This document shows, piece after piece, positions 55,901 to 64,000 of a stretch of 64,000 nt of DNA. The stretch is from Zygnema circumcarinatum. Lineage: Eukaryota > Streptophyta > Zygnematophyceae > Zygnematales > Zygnemataceae. The notes beneath the pieces are model-generated. The model saw only the letters and a list, made by a program, of their open reading frames with translations, was not told the origin of the DNA and made no database searches. Every line of letters begins with the position of its first letter. The first letter of the stretch is position 1. The stretch covers positions 434,349 to 498,348 of the forward strand of contig CM074809.1 of the NCBI GenBank assembly GCA_037447605.1. The letters are read 5' to 3'. Made by a program: the position numbers and the translations under genes.

Positions 55901-56955
55901 AAGTACGTCTATCTGATCTCGAGCTCTCTCACTGTGTCCCCTCTCTGTTTTGCTCCAAAGCATGATTTACAAAACCTATTCTCGTGACTTTATGGTCTGT
56001 CGGTCGGACATGGTCTGTTTGGGGCGTTCAATGTAGTTAAGAATTTTTGCATCTAAAAGGGAGAGAATTGCATGCAAACTGAAAGCAGCAGTGCTGACAT
56101 CAGCCCCAGTGGCTGTGATGCAGAGCGGCAGTATCAGTCGACGAGGTATATGCTGTGAAGCGGCTCGCTCAGGGAAGCGTTCAGGGAGTCTCTGAATTTA
56201 GGGCAGAGGTGGAAACACTGGGTAGAATTCGGCATAGCAATTTAATTAAATTGATCGCCAGCTATAGTGACCCAAGTGCGAACGAGTTCCTCCTCATATA
56301 CGAATTCCTTTCGGGCGGAAATCTCGATCATGTTCTCGAGAATGGAGCTGATTGGGAGACTCGCCTCAATGTAGCCATAGGAGTCGCGAGAGGGCTCAAG
56401 TACCTCCATCACGACTGCATCCCTTACATCATCCACCGCGACATGAAGCCCGGGAACATCCTCATGGACGAGGACATGGAAGCGTATGTCGCGGACTTCG
56501 GGTTGGCAAGAGCAATAGATCCAAAACTGACCCATGTTTCGACAAGGCTGTTGGGGACAATTGGGTATTTGGCTCCGGAGTATGCGAGCAAGGGCCAAGC
56601 TTCTACAAAGAGTGATGTGTACGCGTATGGAGTGGTTATCCTGCAGCTTGTGAGTGGGAAGTTCCCTGCGCTTCCGGAGCTGCGAGAGGGCATATCGGTT
56701 TGGGCTAAGGTTACTCCGTTTGCACAGGTTGTCGACTCGACCTTGGATTGCGAAGGAGAGCATCGAAAGCAGATGCTGGCAATGCTAAAGCTGGGGATCG
56801 CGTGCACTTCTCGGAGGCCGCAGAACCGCCCATCCATGGACGAAGTGCTCCACGCTTTGGAGCATTTGGACGAGTTTGCTGTGGGAATAAAGGAAATGAG
56901 CAACATTCAATGGGCTAAGGTAACGGATCCTGTTGTAACGGAGGTAGTAGAATGA
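53000..56955 (+). CDS. LRR receptor-like kinase 2
   Basis: Two exons, 53000-55902 and 56124-56955, encode 1244 residues; the intron again splits the Lys codon of the Gly loop. ATG 53000 was chosen because it opens the signal peptide (MAAGMERRRSILLVPALLFPF); in-frame ATGs at 52835 and 52940 would bury it. Order: LRRNT (EACCWTGVTC), LRR array, LCGALLASPC cap, stalk, membrane span, kinase (LGSGGFGSVYK, VYAVKRLA, HRDMKPGN, VADFGLAR, LAPEYASKGQASTKSDVYAYG). It is an intact RD kinase. Compared with LRR-RLK 1 it has a 216-bp internal LRR duplication near 53353-53784 and a C-terminal extension of about 19 residues (EMSNIQWAK...). The last LRRs, stalk and membrane span are almost identical to LRR-RLK 1 and 3, while the juxtamembrane and kinase parts are clearly diverged. 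Confidence 0.92.
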
Positions 56956-59035
56956 CGGCGGAGGTGGTTCTTGGTCGCCGACGTCCGATTTCTCCATTCA
57001 TAGTTGTAGGTCCCACTTACTTTGCAGATTACGTTTACATATAGATAGAGCCTCCCCTGTGTGCGCTATTAGTTTCTCGTTTGGTTTCAACTTGCATTCA
57101 AATCAGCGCGCAATTTCACGCTCGCAACTGTAGCGTTGAATCGAGCCCGACGTAGTCCATTCAGAATAAATTCAGGCAGTCGAATGTAGCCACTGGAGAA
57201 GCTGTTTAGGAACAGCTCCGTAAGCTGTTTGGTGGGGAGCAGTTTACAGCTTTGTTCCTCGGATTTTCCTCAAAAGTTTGAAACAAGTTTCCTCAAAACT
57301 CAAATGAGTTTGCGGTGGTAGAGCGTCAGTTGGGTCCCTATCTCGACCGGCTTATGAAGCTGTGAGTGAACAGTGGGGAATAGTGCAGGACTTTTGTCAG
57401 GTAGAGCTTTAGAAACCACGAGTGGCTGGGGAGGGGGGCGGGGGCATGGACTAATTGCTCAGGAGGGCACATCGTTTGGTAGAAACAAAAAAATAAAAGT
57501 TATGCCTTGTAAAGTTTCTTGTTTCTCATCGTCTTTTTTTTGCCTTCGAATCTCTTATGGTGTGCCTACTTTCTGCGTTGCTCATTCTGACAAATGATGA
57601 TGGCTTTAATGCACACATGGTTGTATGCATGCATGGTGCATGCAATGACTTCCTGTTGTGCAGACAGCACATCAAGGTTTGTGGTACTAGGTCCATGCAG
57701 GGGATGTTACATAGTGCGACAAGGGGTTATCATAGTGCGACGCTTTGGGAGCGTGCGACGACGCCAGGCGACTTCGCAGCAAGCAGTCGCATGGGGTTTC
57801 GGGTCGTACGAAATGTACGGACAGAAAGTGTACGGGTGGTTGTTTACAGCCGTTGAGAACGCCGCGTGGGCCGCATGCGTGGCTCATGCAGAACGCGCGG
57901 GATGTGACACGTGGCGGCAGGAGCAGGAGCATGAGCTGCAGGGAGGGAGAGCCATGGCGGGCGGCAGCCATGGCTGGGCGGCTGCCGGACATGGACACCT
58001 TCAAGGAGAGAACGTGGAGCTGTGGAGCAGGCGCTGAGCAGGAGCAACTGAGCTAAGGAAAAATAGGATTAGGGTTTTGAGGACCTTACCCTCTTCCGTT
58101 CCCTGTGTGTTGGGGCTGAGTGAAGGCTGAGTGGTCCAGGTTTTGCATGGTAGCCTGTAGTATTTATATTGGGGGATAGAGGGCTTGTAGAGGCTAGTAG
58201 TGAAGGGCTGTGGGCTTAACTATTGTGCTGTACCTTCATGATTGTCCTTTATGGAGTTTTATGGCCCTTGAGGTTTTCTCCATATATTTCGCATTTTGTA
58301 CGTGTATGTTTTCTTTGAGCTAGCATGTCTAGCACCGCGAACAAGAGGAGAAAGATCGAAGCGCGCTCGATCGTAAGAAGAAGTTGTGCATAGAGCAAAG
58401 TTGCATCCCAGAAAAAAGTAGAGATGTGAGTCGTCTTCAAAAACCAACAAAAAGGAGTAGGCTCATAATAAGAACCCATATCCCATCTCAAGTATGAGGT
58501 CAAAGGACTCTTTGGGCAATGCCAGTCAAAGAACGAACAGTACAGCCGCCGCCTTCAGCTTCAACCAAACCTACCTAAATGGCCATGGCTTCATTAACTG
58601 ATCAAAATTCCTCTGAAAAAAACGAAACTAAATCAAAAGAAAAGGAGCTTTTCCGACTTCATAGCACCGCTTTTCTATAACGATTTGTCATCGAAAATAT
58701 CTTAAGCTCACCTATATTCAAGTATATGGAGCCATTTCCTGTGTACTCACTGTTCTGTAATAATTCACAGTACTATCAAAGCTATTTTTGCCTACTAAAC
58801 TCACATAGACAGTTGAGAGCAAAAATTTTGCCCGCAAATCACATTAATCAGTCTCTACCAGCACACCATATACAGTACAGCCTCCGCCCTGCAACATAAA
58901 CCTATTCTGCAGGAAGTGGGACCTTCACCCTTCCGCCGACTATTCACCTTTCCAAAGATGAGACTGCGGCGACAAGGAACCCCCCCCATCTCCCTCCCTC
59001 CCTCCCTCCCTACCATCCCCTCCTTCCGCAATAAC
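56956..59035. other. Region between convergent LRR-RLK 2 and LRR-RLK 3
   Basis: 58335-59035 is the mirrored 3' flank of LRR-RLK 1. At 57705-57990 two CATAGTGCGAC motifs, a CACGTGGCGGC core and GGGAGGGAGAGCCATGG follow in an order like the start of the LRR-RLK 1 gene, but no LRR frame follows. No gene is supported. Confidence 0.5.
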
Positions 59036-62000
59036 TCAGTCCTTTATCCCTGCAGCAAACGCGCTCAAGTGCTCCAAGGCATGGAGCACTTCCTCCATAG
59101 TCGGCCGATCCATCGGCTTCCGAGCAGTGCAGGCAATACCCAATTTCAGCATTGCCAGAATCTCCTTTCTGCTCTCTTCTTCCTCAGCCAAGGTCGAGTC
59201 GATCACCTCCTCCTTTGGTGTTGACTTAGCCCAAAACGACATGCCGTCTCTCATCTGAGGATGAGTAGGAGACTTGCCACTCACAAGCTGCAGGAGAATG
59301 ACTCCGAATGCGAACACATCACTCTTTGGAGAAGCTCGGCCCTTGGTCGCATACTCCGGAGCCAAATACCCGATCGTCCCCAACAGCTTTGTGGAAATAT
59401 GGGTCTTTTTGAGGTCAACTACCTTCGCCAACCCGAAATCCGCAACATGCGCTTCCATGTCCTCGTCCATGAGGATGTTTCCGGGCTTCATGTCGCGGTG
59501 GATAATGTAAGGGATGCAGTCGTGATGGAGGTATTTGAGCCCTCTCGCGGCTCCTATGGCGACATTGAGGCGAGTCGACCAGTCCACTCCCTTCTTGAGC
59601 AGCGAGTCGAGGTTTCCGCCCGGGAGGAAGTTGTAGATGAGGAGGCATTCATTTGCAGACGGGTCGTTATAGCTCGCGACTAACGTCACCAAATGGTTGT
59701 GTCGAACTTTTCCCAATGTTTCCATCTCCGCTCGGAACTCAGCATCTCCCTGCGTGCTGCCCTGAGCGAGCCGCTTCACAGCATACACCTCATCGTCTGA
59801 TACTGCCGCTCTGCATCACAGCAAATAGGGCTGATATCAGCACAGTTTCTCTGATTCGCATGCATTCCTCTTCTTTTGAATACAGAGAATGTAACTTCAA
59901 GAAAGATCAAAGACAATGCCAACCCAACTATGCAGTGTTAAAACTGCAAACATGTCAATATTGAAGGTGCTTACTTATAAACAGACCCAAACCCGCCTGT
60001 CCCCAAAAGATGTTTCGAACTGAAATTCCCCGTCGCTTGAACAATGTCGTCAATGCTGAGCCTTGCATTCTCGAAAATGCGGAAAACCCCTTGAGGCGAA
60101 ACGCTGAATGCCCCGTCCACTCGCACCTCTACCTGCTCCTCATCTTCAGACGACCTCCTCTTATTCCTCCAAACAAAGAGACAGACCCCCACCGCAAGCA
60201 AAAGCAGGCCCGCCGCTGCCCCCACTGCGATCCCCCCAATTGCGCCTCCGGAGAGCCCATCATCCCCCGCGGCGGAGGGGCTCGGCGGGGGAGGAGTGGC
60301 CGCGCAGGGCGAGGCCAACAGGGCGCCGCAGAGCCCCGCATTGCCGCTGAAAGAGGAGGCGTTGAAGCGGGAGAGGTTGGCAGGGAGGGGGCCGGAAAGA
60401 AGGTTGTTCGAAAGGTCGATGAAGGTGAGGGAGGAGAGGTCGCCCAGCCCCTCTGGAAGGCTGCCGCTGAGGTCGTTGTCGGAGAGGTCGAGGTGTTGGA
60501 GGCTGCTGAAGAGGGAGTAGTTGCTCGGGATGGAGCCCGAGATGTTGTTAGAGGAAAGGTCCATATACTGGAGGGAGGAGGAGCCGCTGAAAGATGGCAA
60601 TTCACCCGAGAAGGAGTTCTCGCTGAGGTCCAACACTTTCAGATTCTGTGAGAGGAGATTCGGAATGGAGTCGTTGAAGGCATTCTTTGACAGGTTAAGC
60701 GTCACAAGCGTGGTCAGTTCCGCGAGACTTGGCGGAATGGCCCCATAGAAGGCGTTATTTCCGAGCTTTAGGGAATTGATACTGTTCACTACACTAAAGT
60801 TTGAAGGGAGGGGGCCAGACAGGAGATTGTCACTGAGGTCCAAATCCAATAAGCTATTGGCAACCATGAGCCCCCTGTCTGGTAATGGCCCAGAAATCTG
60901 ATTGCCTTGGAGGTAGAACGTGGTCAGCGAGGTGCTGTTTAGAAAGCTCGCGTCAAGGGGAGAAGTGAAATTATTGTAGCTGAGGTCGATAGCTAGAAGA
61001 GTGGGAGACAAAAAGAGAGTTGAAGGAATGTCGCCGGTCAATGCATTACTGCTCAAGTTTATACTGATCAAACTGGGGCTATTGAGGCCTAAACTCACTG
61101 GGATTCTAGCAGTGAAATTATTCAAAGATAGATCAAGTGTTGTCAGTGCAGTCCAATCCTTGACTGCCGGAAGGCTCCCGCTGAAGTGATTTTGAGAGAG
61201 ACTGAGGTTAGTGAGAAGGGACATGTTTGCTAGAACGAAAAGGTCTCCAGTCAGGGAATTGTCGTGGAGGCTAAGGACGGTAAGAGGGCAGTCTGAGAAT
61301 GAAGGAAGTGGCCCTGAAAGGCGGTTGCTATCACCCTGTACTGATAACCCTCCTCCTTCTGAGCAGTTCAGCTGCGGCAGAGACCCAGAAATGTTATTAT
61401 TACTGAATGTCAAAGAAGTGAGGGAGGTCAGTTGCGAAAACTCCTTGGGAATTTCTCCTGACAGAAGATTATTTTCCAAAGCCAGAGTACCCAACAAAGT
61501 TAAGGTGCCAAGTTCAGGAGGAATCGCTCCGGTTAGAAGGTTTTCGTTAAGATTGAGAGTCCCAAGATTCAAGCAGTTCTGGACCTCGGATGGGATCTCG
61601 CCAACGAACTGGTTACTATGAAGATCCAAAGTGTCCAGAACTTCTGCGCTTGGGCCCCCACAAAGTTTCTTCAAAAAGCTGGAAATATTTCCCACAAAGG
61701 CATTTTCATATAAATTTAAGGTAAAAAAGGAGCCCTCTGCAAGGGCCAGGGGTACCTCTCCTGTAAGATTATTGTCATTAAGGCGAAGTATCGTCCCGTC
61801 AACAAAGGTAAAATTGCCAAACACCGTCGGAATGCTGCCATTAAAAGTGTTAACGCTGAGGTCGAGGTCTTGAAGAGGCAGTTGTGCGAGCGCGGCCGGA
61901 AGGGGTCCATAGAGATTCATGGATCTGAAAGAAGCAATAGCGAGTTGAGGAGGCCAGCTGGCGTAGTCGGTCGGAAGAAGCGACGGAGAGAGGTAAGGGT

Positions 62001-62680
62001 TGTATTCAAGGTGCAATTCTGTCAATAAGGAGAGGTTTCCAAGCCATGTCGGAAACCCTCCTGTGAATTTGTTTGACTCAAGATGTAATAAAGTGAGCTT
62101 CGTCAGACTGCCTACTGGAACCGCCTCCATCTCTTGTGAAAATAAATTTGAACTCAGATCAAGGGTCTCCAAGCTCGTGAGTTGCGCCAGTCCGGTCAAC
62201 GATCCGTTCAACTTATTGCTTCCAAGCCTGAGGTCGCGGAGAGAAGAAAGCGCGGCCCAGCTTTCAGGTATTCCTCCTGTGAAGTTGTTAAAAGATAAGC
62301 CGATAGAAGAGAGCTTCGTCAAGTTCCCGAAAGCAGAAGGCAAAGTCCCGTTGAGGTCGAGCCCGCTGAGAACCAGACTCTGAACCCTAAAAATCTTCTT
62401 TCCAAAAACTTTTAAGCACGTGACACCTGTCCAGCAGCAGGCCTCTGAGACGTTGCCAGCTGTCCAGTCCTCCAGCACGCCCTGCGGGTCCTCGAGGTCG
62501 TCCATGGCTGCCAGGAGAGTCTGCGCTTCTGACGATACGAGGGTCTTTGGACAAGTAGCAGCCTCCCCGGACATCCCTGTCATGGTGAGGACCGTGAGGA
62601 CAAGCAGAGCCGGCAAGAGGGGGAGAGAGAGGAGAGGCATTGTGGCGACCATGGCTTTTCCCTCCCTTCCTTTCTCCCTC
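58335..62680. repeat. Segmental duplication, arm 2 (LRR-RLK 3 plus 3' flank)
   Basis: Inverted counterpart of 16480-20690, about 38 kb away. Homology runs from just upstream of the ATG through the 3' flank, decaying toward 58335. Confidence 0.9.
59036..62652 (-). CDS. LRR receptor-like kinase 3
   Basis: Two exons, 62652-59975 and 59810-59036, of 2678 and 775 bp, exactly the lengths in LRR-RLK 1; 1150 residues. ATG 62652 opens the same signal peptide (MVATMPLLSLPLLPALL). An in-frame ATG at 62757 would add a charged stretch encoded by GGGA-type repeats. Domain order and catalytic motifs equal those of LRR-RLK 1: Lys in VYAVKRLA, HRDMKPGN, VADFGLAK, LAPEYATKGRASPKSDVFAFG. Differences are concentrated in the solvent-exposed LRR positions around the middle of the ectodomain, with a few in the kinase (RDGMSFWAKST against SDGMSVWAKTS). 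The two genes look like recent duplicates whose ectodomains are diverging. Confidence 0.93.
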
Positions 62681-63450
62681 CCTTCCTTTCTCCCTCCCTT
62701 TCGTCCCTCCCTCCCTCCCTCCCTCCTTTCCTCGTCCGACCTATCACGAGCCGCCATGTGTCAAACATGGTCCGTCCGTACGATCCACATCCGGTGTACA
62801 CGCGACACGACCCGGGCGAAAGATTTGTCGGTTTCTGCTCAGTTTGAGGTACCATATCGCCATATCGCTGGCGTATCGGCAGCGACGGCCGGCACTGCCG
62901 CCGACTTCCCCGCGCATGTTCACGCGGTAGTTAGAAAAAACGGCCGCAAAACGTCAACGCTGCCGCCCGGCCGTCCGTCTCGAACTGTTTCCGTTTCAAA
63001 CTCGGTAAGCGATACGTTACGATATTCTATCGCTTCTGATATACTTTCGTCAATTCGAAACGACACGCTACAATACGATACGCTACTATTACATACGACG
63101 ATACGATATGGTATCGTATCAAGAATACATATTCCGATAAGCAATCGTGCGATATATGAACGATACGCTATTGTAGTCGATGCACATTCCTGCAGGGCAC
63201 TCTAGAAACTCCCTCTCCCTCCCTCGCTCTCCCACGGGCTCCCGCACTGCCCTCTGGGGAGAGCGCTCTCTCCCACGCAAGCCACTACGGATATTTCGAC
63301 TTCCAAAACCACTGAATGTTCCTCAAGCTCTAAATCCCACAGTAGCGTGAAGAATTTCCACAAGCCTGCGGCCCCACAACCCTTTTTTTTGCTGCAAAAC
63401 CCTAGAGGGCCACACAACCCTAAGGGCCCAGGAAGGCGCAGGGGGCCGCC
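62653..63450. other. Divergent intergenic region between LRR-RLK 3 and the PHF5A-like gene
   Basis: Holds the CCCT tract upstream of LRR-RLK 3 (62662-62730), a GATACG-rich stretch (about 63005-63175) like those in the TA-target transposons, and the short 5' region of the splicing-factor gene. Probably a bidirectional promoter region. Confidence 0.5.
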
Positions 63451-64000
63451 ATGGCGAAGCATCACCCAGACTTGATCATGTGCCGCAAGCAGGCGGGCAT
63501 CGCTATCGGGCGCCTGTGCGAGAAGTGCGATGGGAAATGTGTCATCTGCGACTCCTACGTGCGGCCCTGCACGCTCGTGCGCATCTGCGACGAGTGCAAC
63601 TACGGCTCCTACCAGGTATGCTCTGTCCCTCTCCCTCTCCCTCTCCCTCTCCCTCTCCCTCTCCCTCTCCCACTCCCTCTCCCTCTCCCTCTCCCATTAT
63701 AAAATGATTATAATGCTTTTATAACTCAACTTTCCTCTCCCTCTCCCTCTCCCTCTCCCTCTCCCTCTCCCACTCCCTCTCCCTCTCCCTCTCCCTCTCC
63801 CTCTCCCTCTCCCTCTCCCTCTCCCTCTCCCTCTCCCTCTCTCTCCCTCTCCCTCTCCCTCTCCCTCTCCCTCTCCCTCTCTCCCTCTCCCTCTCCCTCT
63901 CCCTCTCCCTCTCCCTCTCCCTCTCCCTCTCCTCTCCCTCTCCCTCTCCCTCTCCCTCTCCCTCTCCCTCTCCCTCTCCCTCTCCCTCTGCCGCTGCCTC
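63451..64000 (+). CDS. PHF5A: PHF5A/Rds3-like splicing factor, first exon only
   Basis: Exon 63451-63615 encodes the 55 N-terminal residues, then a donor CAG|GTATGC; the intron continues off the right edge. The segment contains [35 protein letters not shown] and [12 protein letters not shown], with the CxxC pairs of the zinc-binding PHF5A fold. The family is about 110 residues, highly conserved, and part of the SF3b complex of U2 snRNP that recognises the branch point. Housekeeping gene. The start ATG is in a GCCGCCATGG context. Confidence 0.93.
63624..64000. repeat. (CCCTCT)n hexanucleotide array in the PHF5A intron
   Basis: Near-perfect hexamer repeat, interrupted by a short AT-rich stretch at about 63696-63731, reaching the window end. 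Confidence 0.97.

Noticed and set aside
57373-58037. ORFs at 57.4-58.0 kb
   Set aside because: Short, start with runs of Met or repeats, no domain, no splice support.

Overview
The window is nuclear DNA of a streptophyte, either a charophyte-type green alga or an early-diverging land plant; I cannot name the species. The reasons are LRR receptor kinases, a SERK-type (LRR-RLK II) co-receptor kinase with per-LRR introns, proline-rich SPPPP linkers, CCCTAAA-type telomere-like sequence, dense GT-AG introns and many small inverted-repeat transposons. Four 10-N runs are assembly gaps. All exon models below were joined by eye from GT/AG sites, frame and phase; none is backed by transcripts.

Layout: (1) 1-1.65 kb, minus strand, a multi-PAS protein whose 3' end lies outside the window. 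(2) 4.2-6.9 kb, minus strand, a kinase-less LRR receptor-like protein. (3) 7-11 kb, accessory DNA with three inverted-repeat elements, two of them nested, plus microsatellites. (4) 11.4-13.7 kb, minus strand, a receptor-like kinase domain lacking a visible 5' exon. (5) 16.5-20.1 kb, LRR-RLK 1. (6) 21-30.1 kb, accessory DNA: a MITE, a duplicated promoter-like block, and a 5.7-kb nested composite holding a giant foldback element, three tRNA-Cys-like copies and a truncated LINE. (7) 30.6-40.4 kb, an 18-exon gene for a secreted mosaic protein: signal peptide, two hevein chitin-binding domains, Pro-rich linker, ricin-B-type lectin, papain-like protease, two EGF modules and a LysM tail. (8) 41.8-48.2 kb, a 16-exon SERK-like kinase. 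(9) 49-52.4 kb, a three-level transposon nest, a hAT-like element and LINE relics. (10) 53.0-57.0 kb, LRR-RLK 2. (11) 59.0-62.7 kb, minus strand, LRR-RLK 3, an inverted duplicate of LRR-RLK 1. (12) 63.45 kb to the end, the first exon of a PHF5A/Rds3-like splicing factor.

How the genes may fit together (inference): most genes here make cell-surface or secreted proteins. Three full LRR-RLKs, one LRR-RLP, one SERK-type co-receptor and a chitin/peptidoglycan-binding secreted protease in one window resemble an extracellular sensing and defence or cell-wall gene neighbourhood. The strongest candidate for something undescribed is the chitin-binding, lectin, cysteine-protease, EGF and LysM chimera. 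Its accessory modules are almost all bounded by phase-1 introns, the classic mark of exon shuffling.
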